Source: an uncultured Clostridia bacterium | GTDB taxonomy: Bacteria > Bacillota > Clostridia > Christensenellales > CAG-314 | Reading direction: 5' to 3' | DNA: 9,948 bases | NCBI GenBank assembly: GCA_937915515.1 | Contig: CALGIK010000187.1 | Span: forward strand, 1 to 9,948 | In this document: one piece after another, positions 1-6,200 of the stretch | How the letters are laid out: every line of letters begins with the position of its first letter | How positions within the stretch are numbered: position 1 is the first letter of the stretch | Program-made: the position numbers and the translations under genes | The notes under the pieces: generated by a model | Database searches by the model: none | Seen by the model: only the letters and a program-made list of their open reading frames with translations | Told to the model about the DNA's origin: nothing

Positions 1-428
1 GGCAGCGTTCCGAAAAAAACGGCAACAGTTTTTACGACAGAGTGGAAGATTGCATAAAAAGAGGCGATATAAATACGGCGCAGGAAATGTTGGATGATAC
101 CAGCTACAGAGATGCCGAATGGCATTATTTGCAATCAATCATTTTTTACAAAAAAAGCTGGTATATAGAATCAAAAAAACAATTGGAGATGGCTGTTAAT
201 ATGCAGCCTGACAATCTAAAATACAGAGACAGTTTAGCAAAGCTTGACAAAATATTAGCAAGCAAAACAGTCTCACCCGAAAGTTTGCGGGGTGAAAATT
301 ATTCCCGTCCTATTAATGAGCCTTTTAATTACGGCAACAACGGCACGTGTACGGGCAGCTGTTGCGGAGATATATGTTTGGCAAATCTTTGCTGTGATTG
401 CTGTTGCCGAGGTTGCGGCGGTTTTTAA
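1..428 (+). CDS. J-domain/TPR-like protein with Cys-rich tail (C-terminal part; 5' end outside window)
   Basis: The reading frame is open back to base 3, so this is the 3' part of a longer gene and the GTG at 42 need not be the start. The visible part holds a TPR-like helical hairpin region (about residues 1-75 counted from that GTG), with the pattern AEWHYLQSIIFYKKSW followed by AVNMQPDN. It ends in a tail with ten cysteines in the last 25 or so residues (CTGSCC, LCCDCCC, RGC). From memory, this arrangement matches a clostridial family with an N-terminal DnaJ J-domain, a linker, TPR-like helices and a Cys-rich end. The J-domain itself is not in the window, so the cochaperone role is inference. 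The tail could bind metal or take part in redox or membrane association. The next gene starts on the base after the stop codon, so the two are almost certainly cotranscribed. Confidence 0.75.
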   Translation, partial: QRSEKNGNSFYDRVEDCIKRGDINTAQEMLDDTSYRDAEWHYLQSIIFYKKSWYIESKKQLEMAVNMQPDNLKYRDSLAKLDKILASKTVSPESLRGENYSRPINEPFNYGNNGTCTGSCCGDICLANLCCDCCCRGCGGF

Positions 429-956
429 ATGAGCAGAGCTAAAAAAATTGCACTATGCGGCATAATGAGTGCGCTTGCGGTTGTATTTTTGCTAATAGGA
501 GCGTTTACCTCCTTTTCCTTATCAGCGTCGTTTTTAGCGGCAGTATGTCTTATCGCAAATGCCGTTTTAGCACCAAAAAACTTTTTATATGTTTTTACAT
601 GCTATACTGTATCGGTAGTTTTAGCAACTTTTATTTCGGGTATGTATCTGGAAATTATCACATTTGCTCTGCTTATTGCACCCTTTACGGTTGTAAAATA
701 TTACGTCGATTTAACATCAATGCGTAAATTATACAAATGGCTGATAAAAATAATCACCTTTGAAATTTGCTTTGTTGCATATATGCTTTTTTTTTATTTT
801 GTTTTTCCCGAAAGCTGGAATGCTGTCTTTCAACAAAGTTGGTATCTTTATATAATACTTTTTGCTGCACAAGTATCGCTTTTTGCTTACGATTATATTT
901 TTACATACATTATCAAATGGCTAAAAGCTGTTTTACCTAAATTTTTCAGACATTAA
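429..956 (+). CDS. multi-pass membrane protein, ECF transporter S-component-like
   Basis: This 175-residue protein is very hydrophobic, with about five or six membrane segments (roughly residues 7-27, 33-50, 52-72, 75-92, 105-126 and 137-160) and a basic C-terminus. The opening, MSRAKKIALCGIMSALAVV, is a basic start running into an Ala-rich first helix, as in S-components of energy-coupling factor transporters and in related small membrane families. The length also fits. No substrate can be assigned, and no ECF ATPase or T-component is visible nearby. The ATG directly abuts the TAA of the upstream J-domain-type gene, which suggests translational coupling. The nearest Shine-Dalgarno-like bases (GAGG, GGCGG) lie in the upstream gene's Cys-rich tail and are weak. 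The membrane-protein call is firm; the S-component likeness is tentative. Confidence 0.7.
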   Translation: MSRAKKIALCGIMSALAVVFLLIGAFTSFSLSASFLAAVCLIANAVLAPKNFLYVFTCYTVSVVLATFISGMYLEIITFALLIAPFTVVKYYVDLTSMRKLYKWLIKIITFEICFVAYMLFFYFVFPESWNAVFQQSWYLYIILFAAQVSLFAYDYIFTYIIKWLKAVLPKFFRH

Positions 957-988
957 ATACAAAAAGACCGAAAAATTCTTTTCGGTCT
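957..988 (-). terminator. intrinsic terminator of the small minus-strand gene
   Basis: A perfect 10-bp stem (965-974 with 979-988; AGACCGAAAA / TTTTCGGTCT) closes a 4-base loop. Read on the minus strand the stem is followed by TTTTGTATTT, a good U-tract. On the plus strand it is followed by AAATT, so it terminates minus-strand transcription much better. It sits about 30 bases past the stop codon of the 70-residue gene, which supports that gene being real. It might also hinder readthrough from the upstream plus-strand operon. Confidence 0.8.
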
Positions 989-1017
989 AAATTACTGAAC
1001 AATTTATCTAAATATGT

Positions 1018-1230
1018 TTATATTAACGCATTGTTAAACAAGAACGGATTGGTAATGCTTAACGGCGGCACTACCCTGTTGCATGGATTATTAAAACCGT
1101 TGAAACAGCAACTGGTGCAAACTATTATGCCTATGGCTATCAGCAGTCCCGCACATACGCTCAATTTGCCTTCCTTATCCAAAACTGCGTAAAGCAGTAA
1201 TAAATAGAGTAAATTTGACGTTATGCCCAT
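1018..1230 (-). CDS. small Cys-containing membrane protein, 70 aa, unknown function
   Basis: I do not recognise this protein. The ATG at 1230 is chosen because AGGAGG lies 6 bases upstream on the minus strand; an upstream in-frame ATG at 1251 has no such site. The product has a hydrophobic segment at about residues 7-17, a short charged stretch (DKEGK), a longer hydrophobic segment at about 24-39, and a polar C-terminal half rich in Asn, Pro and Phe. Cysteines are at 26, 38, 41, 42 and 50. No plus-strand gene lies opposite, so it is not a shadow reading frame, and an intrinsic terminator follows it. It is divergent from an ArsR-family regulator, with a perfect palindrome over its promoter, which suggests ArsR-controlled expression. 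A role in metal or redox stress would be inference only. Confidence 0.6.
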   Translation of the reverse strand: MGITSNLLYLLLLYAVLDKEGKLSVCAGLLIAIGIIVCTSCCFNGFNNPCNRVVPPLSITNPFLFNNALI

Positions 1231-1234
1231 AATG

Positions 1235-1242
1235 CCCCTCCT
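1235..1242 (-). promoter_or_regulatory. strong Shine-Dalgarno fixing the start of the 70-aa gene
   Basis: The minus strand reads AGGAGGGG followed by CATT and then the ATG at 1230. The AGGAGG core is perfect with 6-base spacing. It selects the internal ATG over the one at 1251. Confidence 0.8.
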
Positions 1243-1271
1243 ATTATACAAAAGTCGCTTTTGTATTACAA
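1243..1271 (-). promoter_or_regulatory. candidate promoter of the small membrane protein gene
   Basis: On the minus strand there is TTGTAA (1271-1266; 4 of 6 matches to the -35 consensus), a 17-base spacer, and a perfect TATAAT (1248-1243). The predicted transcript start, about 7 bases after the -10 box, falls at the end of the Shine-Dalgarno AGGAGGGG and would remove most of it. Either the leader is very short or another promoter lies further upstream. Confidence 0.45.
1246..1266. promoter_or_regulatory. perfect 9-3-9 inverted repeat, candidate ArsR operator
   Basis: ATACAAAAG (1246-1254) and CTTTTGTAT (1258-1266) are exact reverse complements separated by TCG. The repeat lies between the divergent arsR-type gene and the small membrane protein gene. 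It fills the region between the -35 and -10 boxes of the minus-strand promoter and slightly overlaps both. ArsR/SmtB repressors bind imperfect inverted repeats over promoters as homodimers, so autoregulation plus control of the divergent gene is a reasonable inference. A structural role is unlikely because no U-tract follows. Confidence 0.55.
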
Positions 1272-1302
1272 TATGTCTTATTTTTTTAAAATGTTCCTTC
1301 GT

Positions 1303-1308
1303 TAAAAT
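1303..1308 (+). promoter_or_regulatory. possible -10 box of the ArsR-family gene
   Basis: TAAAAT (5 of 6 matches to TATAAT) lies 4 to 7 bases before the two candidate ATG codons. No convincing -35 box is present at normal spacing. No Shine-Dalgarno precedes the ATG, so a leaderless transcript beginning at the second ATG would be consistent. This is weak evidence in AT-rich DNA. Confidence 0.25.
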
Positions 1309-1312
1309 ATTT

Positions 1313-1642
1313 ATGATGAAAATTTTGGATAATGCCGCAAAAAAAGAAATTTTATATTATTTGCCGACGGGACAAGACGCAGATATGCTTTCCCGCTTCT
1401 TTGCTGCTTTTGCAGACAGTACCAGACTTAGGGTACTAAGCGCTTTGGCAATAAAAAAGCTGTGTGTATCTGATTTAGCCGAGGTATGCAATCTAAATCA
1501 GACAACGGTATCGCATCAGCTTAAAATTTTAAAAAGCCAAGGGATAGTAAAGTGCGACAGGCAAGGCAAGGTAATTTTTTATAGCCTAGCAGATACAAAA
1601 ATCAATCAGGTACTGTTGTTTGGAGTAGAATTTTGCGGCTAA
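1313..1642 (+). CDS. ArsR/SmtB-family transcriptional regulator
   Basis: This is a 109-residue winged-helix repressor, the usual length for the family. The open frame extends upstream, but the extra residues are unlike the family, so the ATG at 1313 (or the adjacent ATG at 1316) is taken as the start. Counting from 1316, the hallmark FADSTRLRVLSAL is at about 32-44, the first HTH helix LCVSDLAEVCNL at 49-60, the recognition helix TTVSHQLKILKSQG at 63-76, and the wing CDRQGKVIFYSL at 80-91. Metal-sensing members often carry ELCVCDL; here the second Cys is Ser, leaving Cys50 with Cys58, Cys80 and Cys107. The His/Asp/Glu set of the SmtB alpha-5 site is not visible. The inducer is therefore unknown. 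It is divergent from the small membrane protein gene, sharing the palindrome, and is followed by uvrC after about 48 bases. No Shine-Dalgarno is visible. Confidence 0.88.
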   Translation: MMKILDNAAKKEILYYLPTGQDADMLSRFFAAFADSTRLRVLSALAIKKLCVSDLAEVCNLNQTTVSHQLKILKSQGIVKCDRQGKVIFYSLADTKINQVLLFGVEFCG

Positions 1643-1675
1643 CGTATTTTTCTTGTTTAATCAAAGCTATGTTTG

Positions 1676-1684
1676 TGCTATAAT
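1676..1684 (+). promoter_or_regulatory. extended -10 promoter of uvrC
   Basis: TGCTATAAT is a perfect extended -10 element (TGn plus TATAAT). The nearest -35-like bases (TTGTTT, 1653-1658) are 20 bases away, which is too far, but extended -10 promoters often do without one. The -10 box ends 6 bases before the uvrC ATG, so the predicted transcript start is at or next to that ATG. No Shine-Dalgarno is present. A leaderless mRNA is suggested. Confidence 0.5.
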
Positions 1685-1690
1685 TGTTAT

Positions 1691-3505
1691 ATGGATTTGC
1701 AGCAAAAATTAGCGCAATTGCCCGAAAAAAGCGGCGTTTATATTTATTACGATACAGAGGGTAAGGTACTATACGTCGGCAAGGCAAAAAATTTAAAAAA
1801 CAGGGTAAAACAGTATTTTTTTGAGAGTGCTGTTAAGCCTTATAAAGTATCCGTTATGCTTAAATACGTTGCAGATATGGAATATATCTTGACCGAAAGC
1901 GAGACGGATGCTTTTGCGTTGGAAAATACTTTAATAAAAAAACATTCGCCGCCTTTTAATATAATGCTTAAAGACGATAAGCAATATCCCTTTATTAAAA
2001 TCAATTTAAAGGAAAATTTTCCGAAACTTATTCCGACGAGAAAGATTTTGCCTGACAACGCTAAATATTACGGACCAATAATGGGCAGTGTCAAGGAATT
2101 ATTAAAAATCCTTAACGAGTTATATCCTACCCGTAACTGTAATTTTGATTTTAAACGCCTGCCAAAAAATTTTCGTCCTTGCCTTAATTATCATTTGAGC
2201 GTGTGCAGTGCGCCCTGTATCGGAAAAATCGGCAAGGAGGATTACTCAAAGCTAATCGAAAAATGTTCGCGTTTTTTAAAGGGCGATACAGTTGAAGCGC
2301 AAAATATTTTATTGGAACGGATGAAAAAAGCCAGCGACGAATTGCGTTTTGAAGACGCTTTAAAATACAGATATCAGTACGAGCTAATCAAAAGCTTGTC
2401 GCAAACCAAGGTAGCGACACTGGGCAAACTTGTCGATTATGATGTGTTTACAATTTCCTGCGACGGGACGTTAAGCGCAGTAAATATGATGCTTATCAGA
2501 GGCGGAAGGGTTTTTTCTTCAAAAAATTATATGGTTACTGATGCCGGTATCGACGAAGCGCAAACCTTATCGGCTTTTTTAAACGCATATTATCAAAACA
2601 CAAATGACGCAGGAAGAGAGGTGCTGACTAACAAATCAATTGAAGGTTCTTCTGATTTCGAGCAGTTTCTGACCAAAAAATTTAAGCGCAAGACATCGCT
2701 TAAAGTGCCGCTAAAAGGCGACAAAAGACAACTGTTAGAGATGAGTTTACAAAACGCTAAGGAATATCTAAAAAAGAGTTTAGCGGCGGAGGAACGTAAA
2801 ATTGCCGCCACAGAAGGGGCAATCACTCAACTGAAAGAACTTTTGAAGCTAAGCGTTTTGCCAAGGCGCATTGAATGTTACGATATAAGCAACATCAGCG
2901 GAGTGGATAAAGTTGCAAGTATGGTGGTGGCAATTAACGGAGAAAAATCTCCTAAAGATTATCGGCGCTTTAAAATCAAAACCGTGGAAGGCGCAAACGA
3001 TTTTGCCTGTATGAAGGAGGTTTTGCTGCGCCGTTTTGAGCGCATAAAAAATAAAGACGACAAATTTGGCATAGCTCCTGATTTGATTGTTGTCGATGGA
3101 GGTTTAGGACAGTTAAAATATGCTAAAGAGGCAATGGACGAAAGCGGCATAAAAACGGAAATGGTGTCTCTGGCTAAAAGAGAGGAGCTTGTGTATACTC
3201 TTAACAATAAAACACCCGTTAGGCTTCCCTTAGACAGTTATGCTTTAAATTTGTTGATAAACATTCGTGACGAAGCGCACCGTTTTGCTATTACGTATTT
3301 TAGACAGCTGCACGGCAAAAACGCTTTTAAATCCAAACTTAAGGAAATTGAGGGAGTAGGTGAAAAACGGCAAGCGGCGTTGATGAAAAAATTTAAAAAC
3401 ATCGAAAGCATAAAAAAAGCCACTTTGGACGAACTATCAAAAACCGAGGGGATAAACAAGTCTATAGCACAAAATATTTTTGATTATTTTAATAAATATG
3501 ATTAA
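1691..3505 (+). CDS. uvrC: excinuclease ABC subunit C (UvrC)
   Basis: UvrC makes both incisions around DNA lesions in cytoplasmic nucleotide excision repair, acting with the UvrB-DNA complex after UvrA loading. The 604-residue product has the full architecture. The GIY-YIG nuclease domain, for the 3' cut, has GVY at 15-17, YVG at 28-30, Arg38 and Glu78. Four cysteines at 150, 164, 172 and 176 have the spacing seen in UvrC Fe-S clusters. The UvrB-interacting UVR motif is at about 203-238. The RNase H-like domain, for the 5' cut, has Asp398 in YDIS, Asp469 in VVDGG and His530 in RDEAHRF. A tandem helix-hairpin-helix runs from 547 to 600. The ATG at 1691 is preferred over an in-frame ATG at 1673 because UvrC proteins begin just before the KLxxLPxxxGVY motif. 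No SOS-type operator was seen. It converges on the MFS gene with about 36 bases between stop codons. Confidence 0.97.
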   Translation: MDLQQKLAQLPEKSGVYIYYDTEGKVLYVGKAKNLKNRVKQYFFESAVKPYKVSVMLKYVADMEYILTESETDAFALENTLIKKHSPPFNIMLKDDKQYPFIKINLKENFPKLIPTRKILPDNAKYYGPIMGSVKELLKILNELYPTRNCNFDFKRLPKNFRPCLNYHLSVCSAPCIGKIGKEDYSKLIEKCSRFLKGDTVEAQNILLERMKKASDELRFEDALKYRYQYELIKSLSQTKVATLGKLVDYDVFTISCDGTLSAVNMMLIRGGRVFSSKNYMVTDAGIDEAQTLSAFLNAYYQNTNDAGREVLTNKSIEGSSDFEQFLTKKFKRKTSLKVPLKGDKRQLLEMSLQNAKEYLKKSLAAEERKIAATEGAITQLKELLKLSVLPRRIECYDISNISGVDKVASMVVAINGEKSPKDYRRFKIKTVEGANDFACMKEVLLRRFERIKNKDDKFGIAPDLIVVDGGLGQLKYAKEAMDESGIKTEMVSLAKREELVYTLNNKTPVRLPLDSYALNLLINIRDEAHRFAITYFRQLHGKNAFKSKLKEIEGVGEKRQAALMKKFKNIESIKKATLDELSKTEGINKSIAQNIFDYFNKYD

Positions 3506-3541
3506 TAAAAGGGCAAATATTTTAATATATCGTAAACATAG

Positions 3542-4876
3542 TTATTTTGTACTGTTGTAGATAGGCTTGATGTATTTGCGCATTCTTAAAATTATAGCAA
3601 AAATTGCAATAGTATTAAACACCATTGCGCCTAAAGCAATATGAGGTTTAGCTAAAATATCTCCTAATCTGCCTGTTAACAGTTGTCCGATAATACTGCC
3701 GGCATTTGTCAATAGCACAAAAGTAGCGTTAAAGCGGCCGCGTACGCTGTCGGGCACATAATTTTGAGTGCCGCTTATCCTGATGTTAAAACTGTTTACC
3801 GCTAAAAATCCGCCTGCAAGGTTTAATATTAGCATCGCCAGATAGGGCATAAAAAGCATAGCACCGTCTATTAGGCTTAATGTTATATAAACCGAAATAG
3901 CGATATTGTACTTTTTATGAGGAGGCAGCTTTACAAAATAATGAAAAAGCCCTCCCAGAAGTCTTCCGATTGTGTTAGATACCATTATTACAGAATACAT
4001 GAGCGTTGCCGTCAGTATAAAGGAATTGTTAAATAAAAAAATTCCGTCTGCGTATTCTGTTTTAAAGTAAGGCAGGTAGAGTGTCGAGAGGACAGAACCT
4101 GCTAATGTGGTGCAAAAAAAGAAGGCGGTTATGCTTTTTAATCCCTTTTCTTTTTCTAAATATTTCATCCCAAAAACCAAATCGTTGCCGAATTTTTTAA
4201 AGGGATTGATCTTTACCATATCGGCACCGCTTTCTTTTTCAGCTTTAAGCTTAATCAAATGAGGTTCAGCACAGTCAATACGTGTTTCAACCAGTGCTGT
4301 AACCAAAAACAGCACTGCACTGCCCAGAAAAAGAGGGATTAAACCTACTTTTTCATATATTATTCCTGTAATCGGTATCATTATAGTGCTTGCAATAGGA
4401 TAAATAAGACTGCTGACGCTATAGGCCTTATCATAATTGCCTTTGCTGATTAAATTAGGATATAAGCTGTCGTATGCTACCGTATAAAAGGAATTAAGGC
4501 ATCCGAATACAAACATTATTACGAAATAAACGGCATAATTAAAATAATTTATGTAGGTCAAAACAAAAAGACCGACAAATAAAAAAGTGTAAATAAAATC
4601 GATTATATAGATAGCGTTTTTGCGGCTGTGTCTGTCCAGCACTGCACCCGCAAAAATGGGTACAAAAAGCTGAGGGATAATTCCTGCCGCAAGCATTAAG
4701 GAGTAAAGAGCCACAGATTGCGTTTTATCAAAAACGAGTAAGCTGAAAGAAAAATTGGTGCACGAATGTCCGAGCATTGATACAAAACTGCCCAGTATTA
4801 TGATAGTGAAATTCTTCGTCCAAAGCTTAGGTTTTTTCTCTATTTCGACTTTTTCTTTTGTACTGATTTCTTCCAC
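3542..4876 (-). CDS. MFS transporter, MFS_3/macrolide-efflux-like
   Basis: This 444-residue protein belongs to the major facilitator superfamily, with about twelve hydrophobic segments, a charged cytoplasmic N-terminus of about 20 residues and a central loop (about 198-245) between the two six-helix halves. The superfamily motif A appears after helix 2 as DRHSRK (81-86). The region around YVPDSVRGRFNATF in the second half resembles MFS_3 members such as MefA-type macrolide exporters and EntS. A proton-coupled efflux role is likely; the substrate cannot be inferred. The start is GTG at 4876, chosen for AGGGAG 6 bases upstream. The gene points against uvrC and against the core genes on both sides and has its own promoter, so it looks like an independent accessory insertion between uvrC and murB. 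No base-composition break is obvious by eye. Confidence 0.88.
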   Translation of the reverse strand: MEEISTKEKVEIEKKPKLWTKNFTIIILGSFVSMLGHSCTNFSFSLLVFDKTQSVALYSLMLAAGIIPQLFVPIFAGAVLDRHSRKNAIYIIDFIYTFLFVGLFVLTYINYFNYAVYFVIMFVFGCLNSFYTVAYDSLYPNLISKGNYDKAYSVSSLIYPIASTIMIPITGIIYEKVGLIPLFLGSAVLFLVTALVETRIDCAEPHLIKLKAEKESGADMVKINPFKKFGNDLVFGMKYLEKEKGLKSITAFFFCTTLAGSVLSTLYLPYFKTEYADGIFLFNNSFILTATLMYSVIMVSNTIGRLLGGLFHYFVKLPPHKKYNIAISVYITLSLIDGAMLFMPYLAMLILNLAGGFLAVNSFNIRISGTQNYVPDSVRGRFNATFVLLTNAGSIIGQLLTGRLGDILAKPHIALGAMVFNTIAIFAIILRMRKYIKPIYNSTK

Positions 4877-4882
4877 AGCATA

Positions 4883-4888
4883 CTCCCT
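4883..4888 (-). promoter_or_regulatory. Shine-Dalgarno of the MFS gene
   Basis: The minus strand reads AGGGAG, then six bases, then GTG. It supports the GTG start. An ATG between them (TATGCTGTG) is in another frame and does not open a gene. Confidence 0.65.
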
Positions 4889-4897
4889 GCAAAATTG

Positions 4898-4926
4898 AGG
4901 ATATCAAAATATCACTTAATTGTCAA
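4898..4926 (-). promoter_or_regulatory. promoter of the MFS gene
   Basis: A perfect -35 TTGACA (4926-4921 on the minus strand), an exact 17-base spacer, and -10 TATCCT (4903-4898; 4 of 6 matches). The predicted transcript start leaves room for the Shine-Dalgarno. A short inverted repeat (GATAT at 4900-4904, ATATC at 4909-4913) overlaps the -10 box and could be an operator half-site pair, but at 5 bp it is weak. Confidence 0.65.
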
Positions 4927-5034
4927 TGGACTTCAGGTGTCCGTATCAAGATATTTATATGAGATGATTAGTTAATAATGAGTATCAACAACAGTCAAAA
5001 TCTTATATAAAGCATATCAAAAATTTAGCGGCAA

Positions 5035-5040
5035 TATAAT
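5035..5040 (+). promoter_or_regulatory. -10 box of the solute-binding-like gene
   Basis: A perfect TATAAT ends 5 bases before the ATG at 5046. There is no recognisable -35 at 16-18 bases and no Shine-Dalgarno. As with uvrC, the predicted transcript start coincides with the start codon. Confidence 0.35.
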
Positions 5041-5045
5041 AAACT

Positions 5046-6170
5046 ATGGCGCAAAAAATCAAAATAGCAGCAGCGGTTGCGGTTTTAACGGTAATAATAA
5101 CTTCCGTTATATTTTGGATATTACCCAACCTGCCTATTAAAACGCAATTAGAAATTGATTCAACAAAACCCGCCATTATTGCTCTTTGGCACGTCGAGAC
5201 ATTTGAGGGCGGTTTAGGAAGCCGCTCAGACTGGTTAAAAAGACGCGCTCTTGCTTTTGAAAAAAAGTATAAAGGTATTTATATCGATGTATGCAAATTA
5301 ACATATCAGCAACTGATTAATCGTTTGTCCGAAGGTTATTCTTTTGACCTCATTAGTTTTGGAGGCGGAGTAGGGTATCATTTACTTAATTACATTATCC
5401 CTTATGAGGGCGCTTTAAATACTCTTGACGCATTAAACAAAGGCGGTATTATAAACGAAAACCAATATGCTGTACCCTACATGGCAGGAGGCTATATTTT
5501 AGCGGCTTTAAAAAACAATTTAACAAAAATCAGCACATTTAGCAGTCTTACCCAAAACGTTTTCGATTGCGGAATGGTTAAAAAGATAGGCAAAAACACC
5601 GTAACCCTTGCTTCGGTAGCGTGCGGCTTTGGTCAATTTAACAGTCCTGTGACGGCTCTAGCATACAATACGGCGGCAAAAAATAAGGAAGGAGCGGCAA
5701 TATTTGACAATAATGTTACTCAATACGGCGCATACGAAAATTTTTTAAACAACAACAAAGCAACGATACTTTTAGGCACTCAAAGGGATTATTACAGGTT
5801 AGCTAATCGAGTCAGCAACGGCAAATTGAGCGAAGTAGAATATGCGGCGTTAAGCGGTTATAATGATTTAATTCAATATATATCCGTAGGCAAAACAGGC
5901 GACCCGATAAAAACACGCTATGCAAATCTATTTGTTCAGTATATTACCTCAAACGAAGCACAGACAACAATAAGCGGATTGTTTATGTTGGCGGCAGCAA
6001 AGGTAAATACTTATCAGGATATAATCATGACGGCTTTGCAAAACAATTTGGAATACGTAAAAACGCCGAGCGTATTTGCCGCAAATAATATTATCGAAGG
6101 ATTGCGTACTGCAAGCGAAAAATGTCTTTTTGACGGACAAAAAAACCTTTTAAAAAATTACCTATGTTAA
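5046..6170 (+). CDS. membrane-anchored extracellular solute-binding-like protein, orphan
   Basis: This 374-residue protein has a basic start (MAQKIK) and one hydrophobic segment at about 7-27, with no lipobox Cys and no clear AxA signal peptidase site, so it is probably an uncleaved N-terminal anchor with the rest outside the cell. The following region resembles type-1 ABC solute-binding proteins: a first strand with WHVETFEGG (48-56), SDWLKRRALAFEKKYKGIYIDV-like sequence (61-82), FDLISFGGGVG (100-110), and NNKATILLGTQRD (236-248), which looks like the hinge-proximal segment of sugar-binding family members. No permease or ATPase gene is nearby, so it may serve a transporter encoded elsewhere or act as a sensor. 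It is divergent from the MFS gene; murB follows 46 bases downstream behind its own promoter. The ligand is unknown. Confidence 0.7.
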   Translation: MAQKIKIAAAVAVLTVIITSVIFWILPNLPIKTQLEIDSTKPAIIALWHVETFEGGLGSRSDWLKRRALAFEKKYKGIYIDVCKLTYQQLINRLSEGYSFDLISFGGGVGYHLLNYIIPYEGALNTLDALNKGGIINENQYAVPYMAGGYILAALKNNLTKISTFSSLTQNVFDCGMVKKIGKNTVTLASVACGFGQFNSPVTALAYNTAAKNKEGAAIFDNNVTQYGAYENFLNNNKATILLGTQRDYYRLANRVSNGKLSEVEYAALSGYNDLIQYISVGKTGDPIKTRYANLFVQYITSNEAQTTISGLFMLAAAKVNTYQDIIMTALQNNLEYVKTPSVFAANNIIEGLRTASEKCLFDGQKNLLKNYLC

Positions 6171-6199
6171 TTGAAAAAACGACAAAAATAGTGTAGAAT
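6171..6199 (+). promoter_or_regulatory. promoter of the murB-PHP-whiA-dnaE cluster
   Basis: -35 TTGAAA (6171-6176, 5 of 6), a 17-base spacer, and -10 TAGAAT (6194-6199, 5 of 6). The -35 starts on the base after the stop codon of the upstream gene. The predicted transcript start, about 6206, falls inside the Shine-Dalgarno at 6201-6207 and gives a leader of roughly 11 bases. Confidence 0.6.
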
Positions 6200-6200
6200 G

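Noticed and set aside
455..727. Open reading frame of about 90 codons within the membrane protein gene in another frame
   Set aside because: It lies wholly inside a convincing membrane-protein gene, has no Shine-Dalgarno and no recognisable protein features.
1223..1312. Upstream extension of the ArsR-family gene to an earlier ATG
   Set aside because: The extension would cover the palindrome and the divergent promoter, and its residues do not resemble the N-terminus of the family.
1673..1690. Earlier in-frame ATG for uvrC
   Set aside because: It would add MCYNCY before the conserved UvrC start, and the -10 box TATAAT lies inside that extension.
3517..3528. Short inverted repeat ATATT-TT-AATAT between uvrC and the MFS gene as a terminator
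   Set aside because: It is a 5-bp all-AT stem with no U-tract of useful length, as expected by chance in AT-rich DNA.
4928..4942. Dyad GGAC...GTCC upstream of the MFS -35 box as a repressor or activator site
   Set aside because: Only four outer base pairs and a few scattered inner ones match, which is too weak to call an operator.
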